The notes under the pieces: model-generated
Told to the model about the DNA's origin: nothing
Databases searched by the model: none
Seen by the model: the letters and a program-made list of their open reading frames with translations, nothing else
Program-made: the position numbers and the translations under genes
Assembly: GCA_013398955.1 (NCBI GenBank)
Contig: VWPU01000915.1
Coordinates: 1 to 64,000 of the forward strand
Direction: 5' to 3'
DNA length: 64,000 bases
Origin: Callaeas wilsoni
Taxonomy: Eukaryota; Chordata; Aves; Passeriformes; Callaeidae
Shown: positions 1 through 12,100 of the stretch, in pieces
How positions within the stretch are numbered: the first letter of the stretch is position 1
Layout: each line of letters begins with the position of its first letter

Positions 1-1050
1 CCCTCCCCTCTCCTCCCCTCACACAACAGAGAGCCTGCAGTACTTGTCTGATTATTATACACTCGTGAACTACAACACTTTTTTTTTTTTTCAGAAGTCC
101 TGTATAGAGGGCAGATAAAACCAGGCACTGTGATTCATCTAACGTAAATTTAGACAACCAGTACGTACACAGCTACCTCCAGAACTTTCAGCTCACCAAA
201 AATTTCCCAAATATACAACCTTAATGCATGATTCCTCCAAATTATTCTGTCTACTTCAGGACATCTTCTTCTGGAAAACAGATAGTCATCCAAATGTTAG
301 TAATTTAATTAGTTGAATCTAGGTCTGTGTGTCTCTTATTTGACTTCCAGTTGACTTGAATAACTTTTCTGTGTAGTCTCTGACCCCACAGACATCAGCC
401 AGCAAACACAGCTGCTCCACCCTGTTTTGTGCACAGCAAACTCTTCACCTATTCCTTATTTTAGGTATTTCCTCTGACCCACCTGCTTAGGTTGCTTCTG
501 AATACCCTGTTCTTTCCTTTGTGAGTGCAAGTGCTTTGGCCTTTGTAATCCCTTTTGCAAGTGCATGGATCAAACAATGATTTCAGCCTCTAGTTCTAAC
601 CTACTGCCTCATTACCAATGGTCAGTATAGGATGTTCTGGTGATTTTTTCTCTCTTGACAATGTAGAAGAAACTTTGGGCTTCCTCCCCCTTTTTTGGAA
701 CATGGATCCCAGCCAGTGGTTTGGTTGTTTGTCCTATCATTGTGAATGTAGCTGCATATGTATTTTATTTCAGTCAATCTGTCACTTCACAACCTGGTCA
801 TCCAAGTGCTGCAGAGCCCAGGCACTCCGTTTATCAAAAATATCAAAAAATAGGAAAAAAAAGTGCATTAAAAGATGAGAATTTGATTTGGAAAAGATGG
901 TCCATACCTATGAGTATATCTACATTTTTGTGATAGAAAAGGGGATATAGAAGAGAATTGCTTGGGATCAAGGAAAAGTTTCTCTGCCATGTGAAGTCAC
1001 TGGAGACAGAAATCAATGGACTCCAAAGTGTGCTCAGTTGCACTATTTTC
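1..1050. other. unique AT-rich DNA, no gene seen
   Basis: The first 20 bases are a short C/T-rich run at the window edge. A 13-T run at 79-91 is followed directly by CAG, which resembles a splice acceptor, but no credible exon follows. The remaining reading frames are short, start at unremarkable ATGs and resemble no known family. I see nothing else that can be supported here. Confidence 0.5.
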
Positions 1051-1051
1051 T

Positions 1052-1140
1052 ACAATCACAGATTTTGGGGTTGGAAGAGGTATATTAGGTTTATCTAATC
1101 CATCTCCTTGTCATACAACTGCATTATTCTTTACTGTACA
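1052..1140 (-). repeat. possible old CR1 3'-end fragment
   Basis: The stretch beginning AATCACAGATTTTGGGGTTG, then GGAAGAGG and TCTAATCCATCT, follows the order of the avian CR1 3' end read on the opposite strand (tail, GGTTGGAAGGGACC, then TCTAGTCCAACC). It decays within about 90 bases. The match is short and diverged, so it could be coincidence, but the spacing of the three blocks favours a relic. Confidence 0.4.
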
Positions 1141-1179
1141 TTCTCCACTACCTTTCCTGATTTAACTTATAAAAGCTGT

Positions 1180-2450
1180 AAAGCTTAAAATAGCATGTTA
1201 AAGACAAGAAGTGAATAGTTAACTTAGGCTTATTCTGTCCCTCTGCTAAAATACAGCACTAGTGCACTTTTCTGTAAGACTGTGACCTCTGTGTATTCCT
1301 CAATTCCTGTGAATTCCACAAATTCCTTTGTGACATTCCATTTGCTTTACAGCAGTGAAAATACAAAAAATTTAAGCTGATTCTATTTGAGACTTAAGTA
1401 GACTGTCCCAGGGTTTTCCATCCATTTTAAAGAACACATATTTCTGTCTCATTATATTTTGCTGCTTTACTCTGAGTGTAAAATAGCAGAGCAAAAGGAG
1501 AATCCCAAGGAAGAAGAAACAAGGTTCAGGTAAAATCTGGTTGTCAGGCAATATTGTAAAACATTATTCATATCCTGCACACAACACACAGCTGTTAAGG
1601 GCTCAGCATCTGGGAGGTGGGAGAATTAAGGAAAATGGCTTTAAATGATAAAAGGGATCTGCAGAAAGACTTAGGAAAATGGTCCATGTAATAATAAGCA
1701 AAGCAGTTGCTGAGACCCTGGAGAGTTGAACATTCATAATGCACCATTTGTCAGGTAAAACACCTTGGCCTTGATACTGATCTCACCTGCTCAGTTGTTA
1801 CAGTGCTGCCTTTTCACTGGCTCAGCAGAAGATGACCCTGATTTCTACCATCACAGTCCGGAGCAATGTTTGTCCCTTGCACTGGAACACAAGTGGGTTA
1901 TTAATGGATTCTTTTGCAAGTTTAACCTTGTAGCCTCTAAAGATTCTGGATTTCATATGTTTTAGGGGTTATGACTGAGGAAAAAAATAGCTTTGGGAAA
2001 AGCCATATAACTAATTAATATATTCTGACTTCTGACTGGATCCTGGATCTTCCCATTCCCTGGTATTCTCTCAATGTCAGAATGCTGTCACTTCAGACTG
2101 TTGTTGGCATTCTCCTGTTTCTTTCAGCAAGGATATTTCTCTTATATCATATATTCACATCTTCCAAGCACTTCTTTTTCAGCTCAGGCATTCAGAAAGT
2201 TGCTGTTTCCAAGTTTGTTTTTAAACAATTTTTTTTCCCAACAGGGAATCTCTGATACCTCTTTTCAAGGAAGAAAGAGAAAGGGAAATCTCAGCAGGTT
2301 GCAACACAGAATGACAGGATCACAGCTGTTGGTGGCTCCTGCACTCACTTTAAGGCATATGGAATGCAAGTATCCATGCAGCCACATGGCAAGGGAGATG
2401 TTACAACATAACAGATGTAGGGGGATGAGAAGGTCCATTGAGACCCAATA
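1180..2450. other. unique DNA, no gene seen
   Basis: Non-repetitive, AT-rich sequence with no recognisable coding or RNA feature. A 125-codon open frame at 2074-2451 runs up to the CR1 that follows. It has no domain, no family resemblance and no splice or promoter context, so I treat it as chance. Confidence 0.45.
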
Positions 2451-2452
2451 AA

Positions 2453-2765
2453 ATCACAGAATCATAGAGACACAGAATTACAGAATGGCCTGGATTGGAC
2501 CTTAAAAATCATGTTCCAACCCCTCTGCCTTGGGCAGGGACACTTTCCACCATCTCAGGTTGCTCAGAGATCCAAACAGTCTGGCTGTACACTTCCAGGG
2601 ATGGGGCAGCCACATCTTCTCTGGGCAACCTGTGCCAGGGTCTCATCACCCTCAAAGTAAAGAATTTTTTACTAATATTTAATCTAAACCTACTCTCATT
2701 CAGTTTGAAGCCATTGCCTTATTGTCCTGTCACTATATGCCCTTGTTAATAAATAAAATCCCTTA
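2453..2765 (-). repeat. CR1 LINE, 5'-truncated, minus strand
   Basis: Starts with the repeated tail AATCACAGAATCATAGA, continues with a GGACCTTAAAAATCATG block, and then follows the usual CR1 order: GGGCAGGGACACTTTCCACC, CTTCCAGGGATGGGGCAGCC, TCTCTGGGCAACCTG, the 'AAAGAATTTTTTACTAATAT' block and CCTGTCACTATATGCCCTTG. Read on the minus strand this is the end of CR1 ORF2 plus the 3' UTR. It breaks off near AATAAATAAAATCCC, so only about 310 bases remain, the usual fate of truncated CR1 insertions. Divergence is moderate and no target-site duplication is visible. Confidence 0.9.
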
Positions 2766-5700
2766 GCCTTACCCATGCTGAGCATCTCTGTCCTGTTTGA
2801 TCAGGGCTGGGCTTCACAAATCTTCAAAATCATCAGCACCAGTTCAATGCAAATATTACATCACTGCTTTGCAGGGCAGGCAAGAGGTTAGGAACTGCCT
2901 CAGAAGGAAGATAAAAAACCCCAGCAAATGTTATTACACAGCTCTGTAAATGGATGGTGCATCCACAGATTGCATACGATATGCTGTCCTGATTCCTCTA
3001 TCTCCAAAGGAATAGAGGAGTTAGAGAAGCATAGCAAAGTAAGAGATTCCATAGAAAGAGAGAAAATATACAGGACATTCTTCTTCCTGGGATATAATGG
3101 AACGAGAGGAATATAACGCACTATGCAGCACCTTAGAATAAGCATCAGTTGAGGTCTTTAATTCTCTGCTGAAATTTGTAAGCTGAAGAATGTGTTTCAA
3201 TATTCCTTGATCTCCTTTTTCATTAGAAAACAGTTATTACTTACAGTTACAAGTAATAACTGTTAGAACAATATATAAGTCTACCATCTATAGGAATTAA
3301 GTAACTGGTTTTGAATGTTGCTAAGACCTTTGCATCGATGATGGAGAAAAATGTGCAGTTTTGCACGAAAGGTCCACTTTGGTGCAGCTACTACAGCTGC
3401 CTGTAAGGATGCAGTAGTTGAGGCACCTGGACCAATGGAGCAGTGTGTGACACCCCTGTGTACAGCTTGGATTCAGCCAACAGAGGGAGAGCCGAGCTGC
3501 CAGCGTCAAGCAGCTGTAGAGTACAGCCAGACACATCCTTGGCTTACAGGCATTTTCTTCCACATATTTCGAATTCCTCCCATTTCACTTCTCAGCAGAC
3601 CATTGGAATGAGAGGCCTTTCAAGCCATGTCTCACTCCACTGACGTGGCAGGTATCACTGACACCAACACTGGAAGGTTTATTGAATACTTCACAGTCAT
3701 GTGCAAGTGCATAATGCAAGTGAGATGGACTGGCTCTTAAGATATCATTTTTCTCCATGGAAATGGTAGTAGGTTTCCCAATGGTAGCCTTCACCTTTGT
3801 TTAGATTTTGATTATAAGCATTTGTGGAAGGAAAGGTATACTTATGGATCAACAAGGAGTCATTACATGCTATTTAAATAATGCCTATAATTATGACATG
3901 CTGCAAATTATTTTTACTTCCTGAATGGAACAATAACAACAAAATGCCAGACCATTCATTATATGATTTGGGTTAATTCTAGCTAGAGCAGCTAACACAG
4001 CTCCTTACAGGTAAGCTGAGAAGAGATGAACAAAGTCCAACAAATAACACTGTCAAATAACCCCAGAACTTCCAGCTCAGATCCTCCTTAACTCACAGAA
4101 ACTCAAATATTTCCAGGTCTGGTGAGTGTTTTTCTACTCTGATGCAACTTTTGCACATATTAAAATTTAAAGGACTAACATGTTATGTTTGAAATTTTAA
4201 TCTAGACACATAACAAAGTATGACCTGAGTAGGAATGCAGAAGAACCTGCAATTTAGAATGCCATTGGAGACAGATTTAAAGGGTATTTTTGTTCTCTCT
4301 GAGTTTCAGGTTCTTAAACATCTTTAACTATCTGAATCTGAGTGAAGCTCTTTATATGCAAATGATAGGAAGATTAATTCAGCAGCTCACTTGGAAGATT
4401 TAAAGAGAGGAAGAGAAGACCTGCCGGATGGAACACTGAACTCTGGGTACAGCTGTTCAAGAAATACAGCAAAGGACAGGTTTGAACACAAGAGAACATA
4501 ATGTACGAGTTAAATAGGTTCTTTCTGAGCTTGTAGCAGACTCACTCTTAGCTTTCACTCCTTTCCAATTTGGCACCTGGCCCTTCTTAAAATTTCCCTC
4601 TACTAACAGTGGAACAAATTTAAACCCACTCCAGAAGTACATTTAATTCAGAGCTTGTCTTTTCTCTCCTTTTCTGGTAGCCGCTCTGTTGTCAAGCAAA
4701 ATAGTCCTGCCCCTCCCAGCAGAATGAGAAAGACTCCAGCTAAATGCATTGCCCTCCACCTTCCAGCAAACATTCAGAGCTTTCTTCCATTAATAAGAGA
4801 TTTATTTCAGCTGAAGAACATAACCACTGGGGAGCAACTGGTCCAGCTCATTTTCATGCTGATATATTTTCTTCTCTGGGAACTGCAGAGCAACAGCATC
4901 ACTGCTGCAGCCCACAGCTTAGAAGCCACAAAAAGGCACTCCTGAAAACAGGCATAAAAGCTTTTCTAGCCCCAAATTCTTTACTCTACACTGCAATGTG
5001 GGAGACCCTCTCTAGTCTGAGGCAGATTAATGCACACATTCAGAGAAGTTATATTACTTCTGCTGATTGACTGAGTGCAAATGTTACTGAAATCTAAATC
5101 CCTGATTTAATCTAAGAAATTTGGACCTTGTGTCCAGCCAAATAAACAGCACAAATTTTCAGAAAGAAATGGGATTGGAAAGCATCACATGCAATTCAGA
5201 AGTCAGGGAAGGAAGATACAGCACCACAGTTGCAAGTATCATACAAGTGTGCGTTCATGGATCCAACTGACGTATTCAAGATCAGCACTTATAAACTCAT
5301 CTCCTGCACACTGTATTACTCAATAATAACCCACAAATGGTGACAAACCTATTGTCACTGCCTTGGATTACTGAACAGAGGTCCACAGTTACATAGATCT
5401 TGTTTTAAGGGTCCTCAGACTGCAAAAAGTGGAAAATCATTGTCACTGTGAGAAATGGACTGAAATAAGTAAAAAATGAGTCATTGTTTGTCTGTTTCAC
5501 ATCTCTTTCAGAAGGCAACTTATGTTGCAGCTGACAGAAAGTCAGTTTTCAGTAGATAAGAGAATCAACAAGATCCTCCTTTGTGCTGTGACACAGATCA
5601 AGCTTCCTTCTTATAGAAGATCTCCAATGGAATGATGATATTTTAAATTTGAAGGGAAACATTGATAACAAGTGTTGATGAAGGCTGAGAATAAGAAAGC

Positions 5701-5813
5701 AAACAAAGCCATGCTGAAATGGGCACAGCAAAATCCACTGGTTTCTGCAAGTTGTCGCAAAAATCTAGAAAAGAAAACAACAGAGTGAATTAGAAACATA
5801 CCTATTCGATGGA
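2766..5813. other. unique DNA, no gene seen
   Basis: Single-copy-looking AT-rich sequence. It contains the perfect hairpin at 3229-3264, listed separately. Open frames at 3321-3611 (both strands) and 4655-5070 are short, overlap one another and resemble no known protein. No convincing pair of splice sites bounds them. Confidence 0.45.
3229..3264. repeat. perfect 14-bp inverted repeat (hairpin)
   Basis: The left arm AACAGTTATTACTT (3229-3242) and right arm AAGTAATAACTGTT (3251-3264) are exact reverse complements around an 8-base loop, ACAGTTAC. Pairing stops at the next base on each side. It could be the remnant of a small inverted-repeat element or a stem in a transcript. The stem is short for a microRNA precursor. 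Confidence 0.85.
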
Positions 5814-5864
5814 CTTCCTTCCTTCCTTCCTTCCTTCCTTCCTTCCTTCCTTCCTTCCTTCCTT
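5814..5864 (+). repeat. (TTCC)n microsatellite
   Basis: About twelve uninterrupted TTCC units, read as GGAA on the other strand. It lies roughly 70 bases upstream of a second pyrimidine-only tract. The pure array suggests recent length instability. Reading frames that run through it on the minus strand (repeated K-E-G-R) are low-complexity artefacts. Confidence 0.97.
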
Positions 5865-5934
5865 GCACACCATTGGAGAGGAAGCTGTGATGTTTCAGCT
5901 AATTCAGAATGCAAGGTAATTTGAACATGGCTCA

Positions 5935-5998
5935 TTTCTCTCTCTCTCTTTTTTTTCTTCTTCTTTTTTTTTTTTTTCTTTTTCCCTCCCTCCAACAG
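5935..5998 (+). repeat. 59-nt pyrimidine tract ending in an acceptor-like AG
   Basis: Positions 5935-5993 contain only C and T: a CT repeat, then T runs separated by TTC, then CCCTCCCTCC. AACAG follows, placing an AG at 5997-5998. This is an unusually strong polypyrimidine tract plus acceptor on the plus strand. It is also low-complexity DNA that could have arisen by slippage alone. Confidence 0.9.
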
Positions 5999-6055
5999 CC
6001 CTGGAAAAAACAGGGTCAGATGTTAGTGGCAGGAGTTTGCAAAACCCCACCATGG

Positions 6056-7333
6056 GTGAGGCTGTGACACCGTGAAACCCCAGCTCCTGCGAGGAGACAC
6101 CGTCTGATTGCTGCCACCGCCCTCATGGGACATGGTTCACTCCTTGGTATCCTCAACTACTTCAACTCAGGACAGTCTGACAGGCAAGAAAATAAGTTAT
6201 CATAGCTTCATCCTTTTCCTGGGGAAAAAGGATGAAGAGTAATGTGGCTCTTTTCACCAGACTCTGTTCTATTTACAAACACTTTTCTCTGCCGTTCCAT
6301 TTCAATCCCATACAAACAATTATTAGAAATGCAGATTTATTTTTCCAAATGTAATTGTGTTCTGCAAACCACTCGAGTGCTGCTAACCATGACTAATGTT
6401 AGCTGGCAAGGCTCACAGGGGCAGCAGCTCTTGGAGGTAGATGTGTTAGTGGCGTTTCCCTTGGAAAAGAAATACAGAGGCTGAAAAATTATGCATAAAG
6501 CCTTCCTTACACTCCCAAAACCACTCATTTACCATTGTTACCTACAGTAAAAACAAATACACACTGAGGAAAAGCCTCCTACATGGGACTGCCTTTATAA
6601 GAAGGTTATGAGCACACTATAATTGTAGCAGTGCTGTGCAAGCTTTTTAACCAAGGACTTACAGGTCACTGCCACCCAATAATTACAGTAAATTCAGTTT
6701 GCCTCTATTTAATTTTTTTACTTTGCAAACTGGCACTGCAGCAGTGAAAAAGCCTGTGTGGCCAGAAGCCTGCAGCAGACTGATGTGCAAAGCAAGATGA
6801 AATTGTAAAAATCAGCAGATTCTTAGAGATATCACAGGCAGAAAAATCAGATAAAATAAGTAAACTGCCTTCTCATCATAACAGTCTTCCTTTTGCGGGT
6901 ATCTGGGCACGGTCAAAGCTCAACTGATTAAATGTAGGCATCTGTATCAGGTAAGCTGGATCACATCTTAGATTTCATTGCTCGTTTGACAGCACAAAAT
7001 TTCTAGAAAAATAACTTTTACTATTTGTATTTACCTACAACTTTTAAAAAATTAGGTATATGTAATATTGCAATACTGTATAAAGAAATATGCTGAAATT
7101 AGTATTAAGTTCAGGACATTCATAAAGTATAATTATCTTAAGATAGCTGCACATATGACTACTGTTATTAAAAATAATTGTTTTACTTATTTACTATGAA
7201 ATAACAATTTGCTTGCCATAGAACAACTTTTCAATTTCATAAATCCTCTTTACAGCTGGGGTTTGGTACATACTAGAATGAGATCACTGCCAGTGTGAGG
7301 ACCTGGCTCCAAAACCATCCTTCTGGGAATCAT
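6056..7333. other. unique DNA, no gene seen
   Basis: Mostly AT-rich single-copy sequence between the pyrimidine tract and the LTR. The first 120 bases are richer in G and C. A GTAAGC donor-like site lies near 6952 but has no paired acceptor that I find convincing. Nothing else is supported. Confidence 0.4.
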
Positions 7334-9019
7334 TGTTGTTTGACAAGTTAATTGTTGATTGTGTTAACACAATATGATTTTTCCTGGGGGTGGAGGAAGC
7401 CACAAAGGCTGCTTCTGAGAGAGAAGCTCCTTGAAACTTCTACTGTGTCCAGCAGAGCCAATCCCTAAAGGCTCTCACAATTGACATGTTGGCTGGCCCA
7501 ATTAAGAAATTAGCAACACCTTTGTGATAACATATTTAAGAAGGAAAAAAAGGCGCATGGTCTCTCTTTCTTCCTGCCCTCTCGTGAGTGAGAAGGCGGC
7601 CAAGCCTACCGGGCCCCTTCCTGGCAGAGGTGGCCAGAGCCCTTCCCGGCGTGGCCGCCAAGGTCATGCTTCCAGGGACAGGGGAGCCATCCCGGCGCCG
7701 TGAGCAGCCTCGTGGCCGGTGCCAGGAGCGGTCCCATGGCCCACGGCTGAGAGCGGCCGGGGCCAAAGCAGCCACGCGGCTGCCACCATCTCGGCACGGC
7801 CTGCGATGGACTTTGCCTGCCTGGCCGCTTCTAGCCTGCTGCACCGCAAGCAGAGGGAGAAAAGCAGCGGCAGCAACTTCTTCTTTTTGGCACCTCACAT
7901 GAAGAGAGGCAATAAACGGAGTTGACACCGCGACAGCCGGTGCAGCTTGCCTGGTGCTGGCGGGGACCACGTGATCAGCAGCGAAAAGCATGGCAAGCGA
8001 TTTCACGATGCAGAACCCAGACGAAATCAGCCTTTCAGTGCTGCAGAACTCTATAAAACTTTTCGATTGATAGAACTTGAGAACAAACGAACCTACGAAC
8101 ACCAAGTCGCTCCCAAGTCAGAGAAAAGGAAAAGGTGGACACACGTGAGGAGAACAACATGGCCACACCAAGGTCACTGCAAAGGAGGGAGGGGAAGGGG
8201 GAGGTGCTCCAAGTGTTGGAGCTGAGATTGTTCTACAAGCCGTGGTGAAGACTATAATATAACAAATTGTTTCCCTATAATTCGTAAAGTGCATGAGGGG
8301 ATGCAGAATTCACCCACAGCTTGTGAGAAAAAAGTACTCACACTGGAACGTGTGAAGGCTGAAAAGCTGTAATCTGGTAAAGGCTTGAACAGAGAGAGAG
8401 AGCGCTTGTTTTTCAAAGACAGAAGAAGAAGACCCCTTGCTTTTATATTAGAACAGCTCATCCTTAAAAAAACTGTACCACATGGACCAAACGGCCCACG
8501 AGAAAAAGCAGTTGTGGGAAGACTGCTTTGCCCATGGGAGGGTCTCACGTTGCAGCAGTTTTTTTGGGTAGGAACTGCTCTCACAAAATTTAGAACAATG
8601 TTGGAAAAGTTCACGAAGAGCTGTCTCCTGTGGGAAGGACCCCATGGCATAGCAAAAGAGACTCCTCTCCCTAAATGAACTGAAAGAGGATTTACTTTTT
8701 TTTAAAGGTGACACACTGACTAAAACCCCCATGTTTTGTTTCCTTGCATTGTCGGTGAGAAAGAAAAAAGGACTGGAGTGGGGAGGAGGTGTTCTAAAGG
8801 CTTATATTAGTTCTCATTGACTTTTTTAAAATTCTGTTGATAAATTTTTCTTTGAAAGTGTTGAGCCTATTTTGCCCTTAAAGTGTTTTCTCCTAATTCT
8901 TATCTCACTCTATGAACTTTTTAATTCTTTCCCCTCTTCTGCTCAACTATAGCAAAAAAAAAATGAGTAAATAGTTTTTGTGAGTGCCCTGGCATTTGGC
9001 CAGCGTCCAACCCAAGACA
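7334..9019 (+). mobile_element. old long LTR of an avian endogenous retrovirus (solo)
   Basis: Both ends and several internal blocks match, from memory, a long avian ERV LTR family. The 5' part has TGTTGTTTGACAAG, GTGTTAACA and a TATA-like TATTTAA at 7533-7539 just before AAGAAGG. Later come ACCAAGGTCACTGCAAAGGA, GGAGGTGCTCCAAG and a degenerate series of units (GTGGGAAGAC, GTCTCACGTTGCAGCAG, GTGGGAAGGACC) at about 8320-8680. The 3' part has AAACCCCCATG, a T-rich segment, TGAGCCTATTTTGCCC, CCTGGCATTTGGCCAGCG and AACCCAAGACA. It begins TG and ends CA. No flanking duplication could be read with confidence. No gag, pol or env sequence adjoins it, so it is probably a solo LTR. Many substitutions and indels indicate age. 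Confidence 0.75.
7565..8135. other. CpG-dense segment within the LTR
   Basis: Roughly thirty CpG dinucleotides fall between 7560 and 8040, in a window where CpG is otherwise scarce. The segment carries AATAAA at 7912-7917 and TATAAAA at 8052-8058. It is not part of the LTR pattern I remember. It may be the R/U5 part of a subfamily I do not know, or a nested insertion. A 189-codon open frame on the minus strand across it (7536-8105) is arginine- and alanine-rich, as expected from GC-rich DNA, and is not a recognised protein. Confidence 0.6.
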
Positions 9020-9125
9020 TTGATCCAAATGCATACAAGCATGAATATGCTGGCATGTTTATAGCAAGTAATGATCAGTGAAAATTGGGGGTTTTTATTT
9101 CCCAAAACTGCTGAGATTTGAAAAA

Positions 9126-9190
9126 TCTCCATTTTATAGATAAAGGAGTAGAAAGTGTAGTGTCTTTTCCAAGGTTCAGTGGAAGGTCAT
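9126..9190 (-). repeat. possible MIR SINE relic
   Basis: CTCCATTTTATAGATAAAGG, then a diverged stretch and TTTTCCAAGGTTCAGTGG parallel the MIR core read in reverse (CTCATTTTACAGATGAGGAA ... CTTGCCCAAGGTCACACAG). MIRs are ancient amniote elements and do survive in birds. The copy is only about 65 bases and is diverged, so the call is tentative. Confidence 0.35.
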
Positions 9191-12100
9191 ATAAGAACCA
9201 TCTATTAAAAAGCATTTATTCTATAAAAAGTGTTCTGGAATTACTAGAATTGTTCTAGAATTACTTAGTTCTCTGATCACTTAGTCCATCTTTTTGCTTT
9301 GGCAGTGTCACTGTTGGGCCTTGTCACTGAAATATTGGCATCTTTCTAGGACTACACTTTCTTTTAAAATATTTCTACAAAGACTTACACAAGGGAATGC
9401 TGGAAGTTAGCAGTGTTCTTTGGACAGGAAGATGATAAATAGCATTGAGAAGAATCCTGATTGGAAATCAGTTTTATTGCCTCCCAAACTTGCCAACTCA
9501 CAAGTTCAGTTGTTTCTAGGGAAGTGTTTTAATGACTGAAACAGTATGCAAAAGAAAGATAATATTGATGGCCCTCATCGAGGTTGTTAATCACTCCAGA
9601 TTTCCAAACTTATCTGGGGGACTTGAGAAGCACTAAGGTTCCTGTTATAAGCCTTGCTTGCAGCAGAGGTTTAGGAAGCAAATGGCCAATTTTCTTCTTT
9701 AAGATAGACATTTGTAAGCTCAGGAAAAAAATATTTTTGAAAACTTTAACCACAAAAAAAAAATATGATCAGGTAGGAACATATTTGCAAACTGAGCTGC
9801 AAAGACAGTTGAGAAGAGGCAATAGACACAATTCCTGTCTGAGGGGTGAAATTAATTTCAAGGGTGTGAGTGAGATGAGGTAGAACTGTATCCACCCTCA
9901 CTATAACACATACACAAGTGGGAAGACCTTTAAGGCTCCCTAGACCTTGATTTATTATTTATATTTATTAATTTATTATTTTCATGCTTGTTAGTGCTTC
10001 TCTTTGCAAAAACCAATCTGTTTATGCCGAGTTTTCTTAAATATCTAGCTCTATAAATAATATTTCTGTTTTTTTACTCTGTAATTTCTTATTTATAATT
10101 GGAAATGTTGCCAGAAACTAGGAAAGTAAAACAATGCTATACAAAGATTTAGCTCAGGCAGCTAATGGACTTTGGGAAGGTCACAGAATAAAGTATAGAA
10201 TAAAACTAGAAAGAGAACAAAACTTACCAAACTGTAATTCGAGCATAAAATGCAAAAGAACTTTTAGACATGCAGCTCTCATACTGTAAGCTGATCCCCA
10301 GTACAGTTTGATATGTCCAATATCAGAATTTGCTCTTATTCAGAATTCATGAGATTTGAATGTGTGCATCTGTGGAGATCAAACATAATCCTTAAAAAAT
10401 TCACCACTAAAATTTACAAATAGTCCTGCTATTTATATCAATTGCTTGGAATTTTATCATCAGAACTGTGGCACTTACAATTGTACATATCAGAGATCAA
10501 GGGAGACATGCAAATGTTTTGAATAGGACATAGTTCATTATGGTTCTTTTAATCCATAGAGTTTTATGAGCTTTAGAAGAGACTCCATATAAAATTAGAC
10601 AACATTCATCCAAATAAAATGTATTGAAATGAAATGGGCGAATCTCAGTGAATATCCAGCTCTGTAGTGCTTTTCCACGGCTCAAGGATACACTGCTGAA
10701 GTCCTTGCTGCTAAATAACACCCTAATGATTCTTTCTGTCAGCTAAAAGTCTAAAATATAAAAATAACTGTAAATATTTATCTATCATTACAGGGGCATA
10801 TCTCTATAAAGAACAAGATAACCACTGTGCAATGTTTACATATTTATTTTAAATGCAGTAAAGGCTTTCCTCTAAACCTAAAAGTGTGGTGATGGTCTTT
10901 TTTACTCTATGTAAGGAGCAAATTTAGGTGGAGTTTTTATTTGTTGAGCCTCCCACATGATGAATGATTAATAAACTCCCAAGCCTCCCAAAGTAAGAAT
11001 GTTTAAACAGAAATAAAATACTCAGATACAGTAGATGAGATTCATTTAATTTGATGTGTTTCATATTTTACATGCCTCTTTTTAAGATAGTCTCTCAGTC
11101 ATTTTTATTTGTAGTCAGTGGAAAGACATAGAAACTAGGATTTACCTCATCCCATTGAAGAGGTTAAAACCAGTTCGAATGATTTTAAAAATATAATATT
11201 TCTCATATATGATAATTGTATTCAAGTTCAGTGGTCGTTAAAGCCACTAAACCTGAAGTCTGGTGGAGCGTGTGGAGCTTCATCCCTTCATGCAAAACCA
11301 CAGTGATTCACAGCAGAAGGTCTGACTCAGGAATTCCTAAAAGTCAGTGAAGCCAACAAATTTTGAGGTTAGCGTGGTTTGGGAGGAGTGAAGATTTTTA
11401 TTTACTACAGCAGTTTAGTTTACCTTACAACTCTCATCACACCCCACTTAGAGCAGAGAGCGTTTTAAAGCTCCACAGCAAACTCTTCGTAACAGATTGG
11501 TGGTGTCAGCAAGGTGTCAGGCACCAAGGTAACACTGAACAAAGCTGCACTTACAGCTCCCACGAGGCACTTATAATTAATTTACAGGAGCAGTATTCTC
11601 CATAAGAGATCCCATTCGATGCATTAAAGGTGTTTTAATGAGCAAAATGCATGAACTTTCCAATTTGCTGCCAGATTAAACCTTACTTTACTTGCTGCCC
11701 ATGATTTGTTCCTGCATAGTCTCTTTTCTCATCCAGGTTCTTACATGGTGTTTGCACCATGGATCGGGTTTGCATAAGCCACAACAACTTCATTAAAAAG
11801 CCACACTGTTCAGGTGCACAGTCTTAATGAAGGACAGAGGACAAAAAAAGTAAGACCAGATTTACCATTTCATAAGAAGAGCAAGCAACACCAAGCTTTT
11901 GGTGGAAACTCAGAAGAGTTTTAGACTCAACTGTCATCCGAGTAGTTTCACAATTAAATTTTATTCCAGTGTCATGATCACGCACTAGATTTAAACAGAG
12001 TTTTATGATTTGCTCTAAACATAGTTAACTCTGCCTTGGACTCACCTTATTCAGGGCACTATGTGAATACAGGAGCTCATCTGCTTAACCATGAGGCAAG

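Noticed and set aside
2453..2765. Repeated AATCATAGA-like motifs considered as a CRISPR-like array or regulatory repeat
   Set aside because: They are the short tail repeat of CR1 elements and occur once or twice per copy with no spacers.
5611..5995. Lysine- and K-E-G-R-repeat proteins on the minus strand
   Set aside because: Translated microsatellite and pyrimidine tract; no unique protein sequence is involved.
7536..8105. 189-codon minus-strand frame and several overlapping frames
   Set aside because: They lie in the CpG-rich part of an LTR. Arginine-, alanine- and proline-rich translations in several phases at once are compositional.
11165..11180. AGTTCGAAT considered as a tRNA B box
   Set aside because: The motif lacks the leading G and trailing CC of GGTTCGANNCC, and no A box or cloverleaf surrounds it.
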